A DNA stretch of 64,000 bases, taken from positions 1 through 64,000 of the forward strand of contig NZ_BMQL01000025.1 of assembly GCF_014648095.1 (NCBI RefSeq). Direction: 5' to 3'. Source of the DNA: Deinococcus ruber (GTDB taxonomy: Bacteria > Deinococcota > Deinococci > Deinococcales > Deinococcaceae). Made by a program: the position numbers and the translations under genes. The notes below the pieces were generated by a model. That model worked only from the letters and a program-made list of their open reading frames with translations. It ran no database searches and was not told the origin of the DNA. This document shows, piece by piece, positions 38,786-48,895 of the stretch; position 1 is the first letter of the stretch, and each line of letters opens with the position of its first letter.

Positions 38786-39874
38786 ATGACCAATTCTTCC
38801 GCCAGCGCCCTGAATGATCTCCAGCGTACCGTGTGGGGCCACCTGCCCAGCGGCCAGACCGCTCATCTGTATACGCTCGGCGCGGCGTCCGGGCTGCGCG
38901 TGCAGATCAGCGACTACGGCGCACGCCTGATCCGCGTGCAGTTTCCTGATCGGCACGGCGTTCCCGGCGACCTGACGCTGGGTCACCCCGATCTGGAGGC
39001 TTACGTGCACCACCCCCAGGCCCGCTACTTCGGTGCGGCCATTGGACGGGTTGCCAACCGCATCGCGCATGGTCGGTTTTCCCTGGACGGCACGCCCTAC
39101 ACGCTCGTCTGCAACGACGGCCCCAATGCCCTGCACGGCGGCCCGAGCGGCTTTCACGCCCGCCTGTGGGACGCCCGCCCCGCGCTGCCCACCGGCGGGC
39201 AGGGTCAGGCCATCGAACTGCGTTTGCACAGTCCTGACGGCGACGAAGGCTACCCCGGTGCCCTCGATGTCAGCGTGGTGTATACCCTGAGCGGCGACAC
39301 GCTGCAAATCGACTACACCGCCACCACCGACGCGCCCACCCTGATCAATCTCACCAACCATGCGTACTGGAATCTGCGCGACGGCGGTGTTGGCAGCATT
39401 CTCGGCCACACCCTTCAGCTTCAGGCCGACGCCTACACGCCCACCGACGCCGCCCTGATTCCCACCGGTCAGGAAGCCAGCGTGCAGGGAACGCCTTTCG
39501 ATTTCACGCAGCCGCAGTCTGTGGGCGCACGCATCGACGAGCCGGACGTGCAGTTACAGCGGGCGCAGGGCTACGACCATCATTTCGTGGTGCGCGGCAG
39601 CGGTCTGCGCCGGGTGGCGCGGCTCCACGATCCGGTCAGTGGGCGCGGCATGGAGGTGTCCAGCGATCAGCCGGGCGTTCAGGTGTATTCGGGCAACTTC
39701 ATAGACGGCAGCCTGAGCGGCTATGACGGCGCGGTGTACGGGCCACGCTCGGCGGTCTGTCTGGAAACCCAGCACCCGCCCGACGCCCCCAACCACCCTG
39801 ACTTTCCCTCCATTCGTCTAGACCCAGGCCAGACCTTCACCTCAACGTCGGTGTTCCACTTCTCGGTGGAATAA
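38786..39874 (+). CDS. galM: Aldose 1-epimerase (mutarotase)
   Basis: A 362-residue enzyme that interconverts alpha and beta anomers of aldoses such as galactose in the cytoplasm. Catalytic residues are recognisable: His in NALHGGPSGFH (about residue 115), His in NLTNHAYWNL (about 193) and the base Glu in CLETQHPPDAPNHP (about 325). GRVANRIAHGRF is also conserved. Length is typical. It closes the sugar importer operon and fits a galactose-type substrate. The stop is 9 bases from the end of the convergent regulator gene. Confidence 0.93.
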   Translation: MTNSSASALNDLQRTVWGHLPSGQTAHLYTLGAASGLRVQISDYGARLIRVQFPDRHGVPGDLTLGHPDLEAYVHHPQARYFGAAIGRVANRIAHGRFSLDGTPYTLVCNDGPNALHGGPSGFHARLWDARPALPTGGQGQAIELRLHSPDGDEGYPGALDVSVVYTLSGDTLQIDYTATTDAPTLINLTNHAYWNLRDGGVGSILGHTLQLQADAYTPTDAALIPTGQEASVQGTPFDFTQPQSVGARIDEPDVQLQRAQGYDHHFVVRGSGLRRVARLHDPVSGRGMEVSSDQPGVQVYSGNFIDGSLSGYDGAVYGPRSAVCLETQHPPDAPNHPDFPSIRLDPGQTFTSTSVFHFSVE

Positions 39875-39883
39875 AGCGGCGCT

Positions 39884-42800
39884 CTAGGGCTTGGCCGGTG
39901 GGCGCTGTTCCCGGTTCATGCCCGTGTCTGCCAGCAGTTCTGCCGGAATTTCCCCTGTGGTGGCGTGGTACACGGTGCGGGCGCGTTTCAGGCAGGCGGC
40001 GTGCGCTTCCTGGTCGTTCGCCTGCCTGAACGATTCCAGCAGTGCCAGCGTGGCTTCCAGATCGAGCGGATCGTGCGCCAGCAGCCGCAGCAGATGTGGC
40101 CGGGCCGCCTGCGACTCGTTGGCCGCAAAACGCAGCAGCGTGCGCCGCCAGTCGGCGTGCAGGGCGTCACGCAGCGGCAGCACGGCGCTCAGATCGAGGT
40201 CGTTCAGGAAGGGCGCTCGGTACAGCGAGACCGCCACCGCGTCGAGCTGCCGTTCCAGCGCCCTCAGGAAGTCGTCCAGATCGGACTGCACGTGTTCCAG
40301 CCGGTAGCGTCCGTGGGCGTCGCGGGTCAGCAGGGCCGCGCCGCCGAGCGTCTCGCGCACCCGCGCCACCGTCTTGCGAAAACTGAGTTCGGCGCTGTCG
40401 CTGTCGGCATCGGGCCACAGTGCCAGCATCAGGTGTTCACGCGGCACCGCCCCGGCCCCTTCCGAGTAATACGCGCAGATCAGCAGCGCCAGCAGTTCTT
40501 TGACCTTCCGCGCACGCCAGGGCCGCTCTGCGTCGCCGGCTTCTCTGCCGGGGCGCTCGATCTGAAGGCTGCCGAACAGCCGCAGCCGGGCGCGTGAACT
40601 CGCGGTCAGGCCGGGCGGTGCATGGTCACGCTCCTGAAGGGCGGCGGCCTCCTGCACAAACAGCGTCTGCACGAACTGCGCGTGCCCGTCACCCCTGGGC
40701 AGCAGGTCGCTCGCCGCCTGCTGCCAGCGCTGCCGGGCGGTCTGGAACTGCCCTGAGCGCCATTCCCACACCGCCCGCGTCAGCTGCACTTCGGCGCTGA
40801 CGCTTCGGTGGCTGGCAAGTGCCGCGTGGTGCGCTGCCGCGTTCAGCAGCGCCTCGGCTTCGGCCTGCTGCGCCAGTTGAAGGTGAGCCTGCGCCTGCAC
40901 CAGACACGTGCGGGCGTACAGGCCGTGTCCGTCGCGCTCGGAAATGCTGCGAACCGCGTCCAGTGCTGCGTGGGGCTGCCTCAGCAGCAGATAGACTCTG
41001 GCCGCCGAGTTCGGGTGTTCCGGGTAATGGTCGTGGTTCGGCTGGGTCAGCATCTCGCGGGCCTCGTCCAGCCGCCCCTGAAAGGCCAGCGCCTCCGCGA
41101 AGTCGGTGGGGTTGGCCGATCCGACGCTGGGCCACTGCGCCAGCGAGCGCTGCATGCAGTCGAGCGCCTGCACCGCGTCGCCGCGCCACAGACGGCAGAT
41201 GCCGATATTCCACAGCAGCGCCGCCTGCACCCGGATGTTGCCGCTGGCCTCGGCGCGGCGGTACTGCACCCAGCTTCCGGCCTCGGCCTCGGTGTACTCG
41301 CCGCGCATCAGGTGGACGTAGGCAAAATTGCCCTCCACGACCATCAGGCGGGCGGTCATGGCGTGGCGTGTGACCAGCGCGTGGGCGGCGTGCAGGTGGC
41401 GTTCGGCTTCGTCCCACAGCGACATGTGAATGGCCGAGCTGCCCGCGTAGTTGCGTGCCCGCCAGCACAGTTCGGCGTGTTGGGGTTCCATGCTCTCGTC
41501 CAGCCGCTCGGCCTCGCCCTCTGCCACCGCCTCGCGGCCCAGCTTCAGGCTCAGGTGGTAGTCGCCCCGGCGGTGAGCGAGGTGTGCCAGCAGTTCCAGC
41601 AGCTGCATGCGGCGGGCACCCCCTGGCGGAGTGTCGTGGTTCAGCGCGGCTTCCAGGCCCTGCTGAGCGGCGTCGAGCTGCCCGGAATTGACCAGCGCCC
41701 GGTACAGCACCTCTTCCAGCAGCAGGTGTTCCAGCGTGCCGGGCTGCGCCGCTGCCAGGGCGCTGCGGGCAAGCTCGGTGGCCTGCGTCAGCCGCCCCAG
41801 TTCCATCAGGGCCTGTGCGCGGGCCGCCAGCAGCGCCGAAGACGGCTGACCGTCCGCTTCCAGTTCCGGCTGTGTCTCGGTCAGTACGTCTTCCAGCGCT
41901 CCCGTCAGCCGGAGCGACTGCACCAGCGCCAGGCGCACCTCGGCGGCCTCTGCGCTCTCCAGGGGGCCGCCGCCGTACTCGTACTTCCAGTCGAGCAATT
42001 CGCGGGCTTCCCGGATCACGTCGGGATGTGCGCCGCGCTGCATGGCCGCGTGCAGCGCTTCACGGGTGCGCTGCCACGCGCTGGAAAGTTCGGCGCTGCG
42101 GGCGTGCCGGGCGCGTTCGAGGATGTCCAGATCGGCTTCGGCAGCGCGGGCATGCAGCGTCGTCAGTTCGTTCCAGTCGAGTTCGGCCCGCAGCAGCGGC
42201 GCGTACAGCGGGTGTCCGCACTGAAAGCGGGTCGCCCCGGCACCGGGCACCAGCCGGATCAGGTCACGGTGCAGCAGCCAGCTCTGGGCCGCTGCGAACA
42301 CCTCCGGCCCGACCCGCGCCACCTGCCGCCACGGGCGCTCCTCGGCGTTTCCGTCCAGCACAGCCAGCGCACTCAGCAGCCGCCAGGGGCCGGACGCCGC
42401 CTGCACCGCCCGCAGCCGCGTCAGGATCACCGCCGACAGCGAGGATGGCAGCGACGCGCTTGGTGGCGGGCTGAACTGCCAGCCGTGCCCCTGCATTCTC
42501 AGTGCGCCCTGGTCGCGCAGCAGGTGCAGCAGCTCGGCGCAGCGCAGCGGATGGCCCCCGGTGTGGTCGTGCAGCCAGCGCGTCAGCTGCTCTGGGGCAC
42601 CGCTGCCCAGCTGCGCTTCCAGCACCACCTGCACGCCTGCCTCGTCCACCGGACGCAGCGTTTCGTGCAGCCCCGACCTTCCCCGGATGAGCTGAGAACT
42701 GCGCTGCAATTCTTCGGTCAGGCTGTGGGCCGCCGGGTGTTCGGCCAGGGGGCGCGAGGTGAGCAGCAGCAGCGCGGGGCGTTCGTCGAGCAGGCAACGC

Positions 42801-43246
42801 GTCCACAGCGCCCGCAGAAACGCCTGACTGTGGGTGCTGTGATCGTGCAGGTCTTCTATCAGCAGCAGCAGAGGCGCGGCGTGGGTGGTGCACTCGCTGA
42901 CGGCGCGGGCGATCACCACCTCGGGCGGCTCCTGAGTGGCCCGGCCAGCCACCAGCACGGGCCACGGATGAGCGGGCAGATACGGGCGGGCCGCCTCCAC
43001 GAAGGCCGCGTCACGCCGGGTCATCAGCTCTGGCAGCCCGCGCAGCACGCCCGCAACCACGTTTCCGGCACTCAGGATGACGGTGCTGTCTGCTCCGCGC
43101 TGCACCCGTTGCCGCAGCTCGCTGACCAGAAACGACTTTCCCAGCCCGGCCTGTCCCTCCAGCACCAGCAGTTCAGGCCCACCGCGCCGCACCTCCTCCC
43201 AGGTCTGGAGCAGGCGAGCCGCCGCCGCATTGTGAATCTGCGCCAA
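39884..43246 (-). CDS. AAA/TPR/BTAD transcriptional regulator
   Basis: A 1,120-residue regulator. The N-terminal ATPase has a Walker A (GQAGLGKS, about residues 31-38) and LLLLIEDLHDHS as Walker B. A long helical middle (about 400-860) reads as TPR-type repeats. From about 890 there is an OmpR-like winged helix (RLRLFGSLQIER...) followed by a bacterial transcriptional activation domain (LDDFLRALERQ, YRAPFLNDLDL, LLAHDPLDLEATLALLES). The order ATPase-TPR-DNA-binding at the C-terminal end is opposite to SARPs, in which the DNA-binding part comes first. The start is a TTG at 43246 with AGGAGG ahead. Its target is not evident; it faces galM tail to tail. Confidence 0.85.
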   Translation of the reverse strand: MAQIHNAAAARLLQTWEEVRRGGPELLVLEGQAGLGKSFLVSELRQRVQRGADSTVILSAGNVVAGVLRGLPELMTRRDAAFVEAARPYLPAHPWPVLVAGRATQEPPEVVIARAVSECTTHAAPLLLLIEDLHDHSTHSQAFLRALWTRCLLDERPALLLLTSRPLAEHPAAHSLTEELQRSSQLIRGRSGLHETLRPVDEAGVQVVLEAQLGSGAPEQLTRWLHDHTGGHPLRCAELLHLLRDQGALRMQGHGWQFSPPPSASLPSSLSAVILTRLRAVQAASGPWRLLSALAVLDGNAEERPWRQVARVGPEVFAAAQSWLLHRDLIRLVPGAGATRFQCGHPLYAPLLRAELDWNELTTLHARAAEADLDILERARHARSAELSSAWQRTREALHAAMQRGAHPDVIREARELLDWKYEYGGGPLESAEAAEVRLALVQSLRLTGALEDVLTETQPELEADGQPSSALLAARAQALMELGRLTQATELARSALAAAQPGTLEHLLLEEVLYRALVNSGQLDAAQQGLEAALNHDTPPGGARRMQLLELLAHLAHRRGDYHLSLKLGREAVAEGEAERLDESMEPQHAELCWRARNYAGSSAIHMSLWDEAERHLHAAHALVTRHAMTARLMVVEGNFAYVHLMRGEYTEAEAGSWVQYRRAEASGNIRVQAALLWNIGICRLWRGDAVQALDCMQRSLAQWPSVGSANPTDFAEALAFQGRLDEAREMLTQPNHDHYPEHPNSAARVYLLLRQPHAALDAVRSISERDGHGLYARTCLVQAQAHLQLAQQAEAEALLNAAAHHAALASHRSVSAEVQLTRAVWEWRSGQFQTARQRWQQAASDLLPRGDGHAQFVQTLFVQEAAALQERDHAPPGLTASSRARLRLFGSLQIERPGREAGDAERPWRARKVKELLALLICAYYSEGAGAVPREHLMLALWPDADSDSAELSFRKTVARVRETLGGAALLTRDAHGRYRLEHVQSDLDDFLRALERQLDAVAVSLYRAPFLNDLDLSAVLPLRDALHADWRRTLLRFAANESQAARPHLLRLLAHDPLDLEATLALLESFRQANDQEAHAACLKRARTVYHATTGEIPAELLADTGMNREQRPPAKP

Positions 43247-43407
43247 CTGTGAACCTCCTGCACGCGCCCAGGCATGGATAGAGCATCCTGAGCATAGTAC
43301 AGGAGAACCGCGCCGCGCCGTTTCCTGACGAGGCAGTGGGTGCCGTGACGTTGAGATACTGGGGGTGCAGGGCGGAAGTCAGGGAGCGACTGTCTCAGGG
43401 AGCTGTG

Positions 43408-43971
43408 CTAGCCCTGCCGCCTCGCCAGCGTCTGCCCGACGCCCAGCCCATGCCGGTAGACCAGTTGGCCGCCCAGAAATCCGCCCGCCGCAGCGAGCAG
43501 CAGCCCACTTCCCGACAGGAATTTTCCCAGTCGGCGTTTACCCCGTGCGCGGCACACCAGCGACGCGCCGTTCAGGATGAAGGCGGTTTCGTTGAGCAGT
43601 CCGTGAATCAGACCTGTCCGGCGGGCTTCGCCACGGGTATTCGACCAATCGGCCCAGCCGGTTCCCACTGCCGCGCCCGCGCCCACCGTGCCCAGCAGCA
43701 GCGCGAGGTCGGCGGCGTGTGCCGTGTCCTCGGCCCCGGGCAACGGTACGAAATCCAGGATGCCCGCGATCAGCCAGCCGCCCAGCGGCAGATGAATCAA
43801 AATCGGATGCAGCGGGTGGCCGATCATTTCGCCGTGCATTGCACTGAGCAGCGGCGCGGGCAGGCGTTCCAGCGCGGTTCTCAGCAGCGGCTGAAGCTGG
43901 TCGGCAAGGTCTTCCAGCGCGTCGTGCTGACTGAGAGCGTCTTCCAGGCGGTCGTTGATGGCGTTGTCCAT
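43408..43971 (-). CDS. DUF2231 membrane protein
   Basis: A 187-residue integral membrane protein with the DUF2231 hallmark HPLHPILIHLPLGGW (about residues 52-66) and about four hydrophobic helices. The conserved histidines suggest haem or metal binding, but the family role is not known. An acidic N-terminal 40 residues precede the first helix. It stands alone between two other minus-strand transcription units. Confidence 0.82.
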   Translation of the reverse strand: MDNAINDRLEDALSQHDALEDLADQLQPLLRTALERLPAPLLSAMHGEMIGHPLHPILIHLPLGGWLIAGILDFVPLPGAEDTAHAADLALLLGTVGAGAAVGTGWADWSNTRGEARRTGLIHGLLNETAFILNGASLVCRARGKRRLGKFLSGSGLLLAAAGGFLGGQLVYRHGLGVGQTLARRQG

Positions 43972-44054
43972 GTACGCTCCTTCGGGTCTGCGCTCAGCCT
44001 AAGCAGCCGGGCGACGTTGCCGATGAGGTGGGGGTAAGCACGGCTTGGAAGACA

Positions 44055-44190
44055 GAGGAAGTGGGGAGTGGGAAGAGGGAAGTAGGAACAGCGGCCCTGA
44101 CGGGCGAGAAGGAGTGAGGGGCTTCTGCGGAATCCCAATGCGGCCCCGATGCCGTTCCCACTCCCTACTTCCCACTTCCCACTCCCTCTT
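44055..44190. repeat. G-rich inverted repeat with quadruplex-forming tract
   Basis: A purine-rich stretch at about 44055-44090 (GGGG, GGG, GGG tracts spaced by 3-4 bases) is mirrored as a pyrimidine-rich stretch at 44157-44190. On the minus strand the latter gives five GGG tracts (44157-44186) with loops of 3-5 bases, a fit to the quadruplex rule, at the very 3' end of the DUF4127 gene. The two arms could also pair into a long hairpin acting as terminator. Similar purine/pyrimidine spacer pieces occur at 33750-33835 and 57370-57405. Confidence 0.5.
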
Positions 44191-45681
44191 CCACCTCGAA
44201 GGGAAATTCTCCGGTAAACAGGCGCGGCCAGGCGAGCCGGGGGCGGCCCCAGTGCAGCTCCAGGGCGCTGCTGGCGAAGTGGCGTGCCCACAGCGCCTGC
44301 GCCTGCGGCGTCAGCAGGTCGTTCAGATGTGTTTCGGCGTCGGAGCGCTGCTCGGCCAGATCGTAGGGCGAGGGCTGATGCAGGTGGCTGCGAACCTCGG
44401 CCCGCACGAACGACTGATACAGCGCGTCGTCTACGAAGCGGGCAAACAGCGCCTGTGTCTGAATTCGCCGCCGTTCCGGAGTGCTGATGAGCGGGGCCAG
44501 CCGTCCAAACGCGATGGCCGATCCCAGGGTATTTCCAGCGGTGTTCCAGGCGGCGTATCCGGCGAGGGACGCCAGCGGAAGCGGCTGCATCAGATGCCAC
44601 AATCGGCGCTCTGCCCCGTTCGGGTACGCGATGTCAGCGACACTCACGACCCGCCCCGCTGCCAGATCGGCCCGCAGGTCGTCGAGAAAGGCGGGCAGAT
44701 GGCGCTGCGGAGTATCGACGGTGCCGTAATCCGGCTGAACGTTGGCCTGCCGCACGCCCGGCGTATTGACCGCCAGGACGAACTCGGCGTCTTCCGGGCG
44801 TGTGACCGGGTGGCAGCGGGCGGCCCGCAGATGAGCGCGGATCAGTTCTCCAGCGGGACGGTCTTCGTAGATCAGGCCTGCCGCCGCGCCGAGCGTGCCG
44901 CTGTAGCGCACGTAGACCCGCGATTCGTGCGGCAGCAGGGCGCGGGCCACCAGGGTGGCGGGCACCTCGTCGGCCCCCGGATAGCAGTCAAAGCGCTCCC
45001 ACACGCCCAGCGCGTCGGCGCGGGCCTCCAGAGCGCGGCGATCCAGCGCGGCCAGACCGTATTCGCTGGTGTCGTCGAGCGTCAGGCACAGGTGGGCCAG
45101 CGTGCCGGTTGCCAGCAGGTCGAGCGCCCGCAGGTGTAGCCGGTGGTTGCGCTCCCGGGTGCCGATCCAGTCGGCCAGAATGTGCGCGGGCAGGGCTTCG
45201 CGGGCAGCGTCGAGGGCCGGGCGTTCTGCTGCGCCGTGCCGTTCGGAGCGGTCGCGGGCGGTGCTGTAGGCCCGCAGCGCCGCGCCCCACTCGCCGTAAT
45301 ACGGTTTTTCCTCGTGCGGATCGTTGTCGTGGGCCACCCGCACCACCACCCCGAACGCCAGGATGGAGAGCTGTGGGTGCGCGGCGTGCAGCCGTTCCAG
45401 CAGCGTCAGCCGCTCCAGGGCCACCTCCAGCGAGTCGTCCACGCGCCGGGCCGGAATCATACCGCCCAGCGTCAGGGTTTCCAGGCAGACGATCAGCGTG
45501 TCGGCGTGCGCGGCTTCCTGCTCCAGCCACCCGGCCAGCGCCGCCGTGTCGCCGGGGGTATGGAAGAACGGCAGCGCTTCCGGCGGCGGTGTCCGCACCT
45601 CTGCCCCGGCCATGCGGGCAAGCTGAACCGGGTGGTCGAGCGTGGGCGGGCGGGTATCGGGCGGAATCAGCAGCACTCTGG

Positions 45682-45685
<4 letters not shown>
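44165..45685 (-). CDS. DUF4127 family protein
   Basis: A 506-residue cytoplasmic protein of the DUF4127 family, recognised from its start MTRVLLIPPDTRPP and from blocks such as LIVCLETLTLGGMIPAR, TLDDTSEYGLA, HESRVYVRYSGT and YAAWNTAGNTLG. The family is common next to amino-sugar and glycoside operons, but its activity is not known to me. The ATG at 45685 overlaps the stop of the FAD oxidoreductase gene (ATGA); the frame is open further upstream but only as a shadow. It is the last gene of the hexosamine operon, and its final codons lie within a quadruplex-prone repeat. Confidence 0.85.
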
Positions 45686-47066
<1,381 letters not shown>

Positions 47067-47070
<4 letters not shown>

Positions 47071-47972
47071 CCTTTCACCGCTCCTTCCAGCCCGCGCATG
47101 AAGTAGCGCTGGCCGAACATGAACACCACCAGAATCGGCAGCACCGTGAGCACCGCGCCCGCCATGACCGCCCGCGAGTTGGTGCTGAACTGCCCGCTGA
47201 GATTGAGCAGGCCCGCCGACAGCGGCAGCATGTCTTCGTCGATGGGCAGGATGCGTGCCCACAGGAAGCTGTTCCAGAACGCCACGAATTCCAGAATGGC
47301 AAACGCCACGATGGTCGGCAGGGCCAGCGGCAGCATCACCCGCCGCCAGATGGTCAACTCTTTTGCCCCGTCGATGCGGGCGGCCTCGATCAGCTCGGTG
47401 GGCACGCCCATATACGCCTGCCGGATCAGAAACAGGCCCACGATGCTCGCCAGACTCGGCAGCACGATGGCGGCATACTGGCTGATCATATTCAGCGCTG
47501 CGCCCAGCGGCCCGCTGTGAATCTGGAGCAGACCGAGCTTCACCGTCGTGATGTAATTGACGATCAGGCCCGCCTCGTTGGGCAGCACCATCAGCGTCAG
47601 GATCGCCACGAACAGCGCGTTCTGCCCCGGAAAGCGCATCTTGGCGAGCGGGTACGCGGCCAGAGATGCCAGCAGCACCGTCAGGCTCACCCCAGCCGTG
47701 CAGATCACGAGACTGTTCACCGCCATGCGCCAGAAGGGAACAGTGGTGCCGGTAAACACCGCCGCGTAGTTGCGGGCGCTCAGGTTGGCGGGCAGCAGCT
47801 TGGCGTCGTAGATGTTGCCGGTGCTCTCCAGACTGGTAATAAACGTCCAGTAGAACGGGTACAGCGTGATGAGCGCGATGATGATCAGGACGGCGTAGGC
47901 GAGGGCATTCAGCAGCCGGGTACGCGTCTGGCGGCGGCGTTTCATCTGGGCAGCGCTGAGCTGGACGGTCAT
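47067..47972 (-). CDS. Carbohydrate ABC importer permease, MalG type
   Basis: A 301-residue membrane protein with about six helices and the EAA loop that contacts the ATPase (EAARIDGAKELTIWRRVMLPL, about residues 195-215 in part). LYPFYWTFITSLE at the N-terminus is typical of the CUT1 MalG/UgpE group. Start and stop overlap the neighbouring genes by ATGA. No ATPase gene is in the operon, so a shared MsmK-like ATPase elsewhere must energise it. Confidence 0.9.
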
Positions 47973-48895
47973 GCGTCGCTTCTCCCGCCGCGTGTCAGGC
48001 GGAAGTTGACCGCCCCGAAGATCAGGCTGATGACCGCGATGACCAGTCCTGCCGCCGCCGCGTAGCCGTACCGGAAGTCCTGAAAGGCCCGCGAATACGT
48101 GAAAAACAGCGCTGTGTATGTGCTTCCCACCGGGCCTCCCTGCGTCATGACATAGATTTCCTCGAAGACCTTGATGGCGCTGATGGTGCTCAGGAGGCTG
48201 CACACCAGCACCGTGGGCCGCAGCGCCGGAAGCGTGATGTGCCAGAACACCTGCCAGCGGGAAGCCCCGTCGATCATGGCGGCTTCCTCGTGGTCTTTCG
48301 GAATGCCCTGAAGCCCCGCGAGGTACAGCACCATGTAATAGCCGATGCCCTTCCAGAGCGTCACGAACATGACCGCGTACAGGGCGCTGCCGGGGTCGTT
48401 CAGCAGGCTGTGCGGGTCTTTCATCAGGCCCAGGTGTTGCAGCAGAAACGTGACCGGGCCGTCCTGCTGGTACATCCACGTCCAGATCAGGCCGACCACC
48501 GCGAAGCTCGTGACCACCGGCACGTAATACGCGGTGCGGAAAAAGCCGATGCCCGGCAGCGGGCGATTGACCAGCAGCGCCAGCCCGATGGACAGCAGTT
48601 GCAGCACCGGCACCACCAGCAGGTATTTCAGGCTGTTGACGACGCCGCTCCAGAACTGATCGTCGTGCAGCAGCAGCTGGAAGTTGTGCAGCCCCACGAA
48701 CCTGGGCGGGCTGATGATGTTGTAGTCGGTGAACGCCAGATACGTGCCGAACAGCACCGGCCAGGTGTGGTACAGGCCCAGCAGCAGCAGAAACGGCAGC
48801 AGGAAGGCGTAGGCCAGCAGCGTGGTCCGCAGGCTGAAACGCGGCTGGGTGCGCTCCTGGGTGGTTGGCGGGGCGGCGGGCTTGCTTCCGATCAC
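47969..48895 (-). CDS. Carbohydrate ABC importer permease, MalF type
   Basis: A 308-residue partner of the MalG-type permease, with six hydrophobic helices, FTDYNIISPPRFVGLHNF after the first helix (a CUT1 MalF/UgpA trait) and the EAA loop EEAAMIDGASRWQVFWHITL. Start overlaps the stop of the GH20 gene, and its stop overlaps the next permease start, both as ATGA. It is encoded between a secreted hexosaminidase and the second permease, so the substrate is probably a hexosamine or its oligomer. Confidence 0.9.
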   Translation of the reverse strand: MIGSKPAAPPTTQERTQPRFSLRTTLLAYAFLLPFLLLLGLYHTWPVLFGTYLAFTDYNIISPPRFVGLHNFQLLLHDDQFWSGVVNSLKYLLVVPVLQLLSIGLALLVNRPLPGIGFFRTAYYVPVVTSFAVVGLIWTWMYQQDGPVTFLLQHLGLMKDPHSLLNDPGSALYAVMFVTLWKGIGYYMVLYLAGLQGIPKDHEEAAMIDGASRWQVFWHITLPALRPTVLVCSLLSTISAIKVFEEIYVMTQGGPVGSTYTALFFTYSRAFQDFRYGYAAAAGLVIAVISLIFGAVNFRLTRGGRSDA

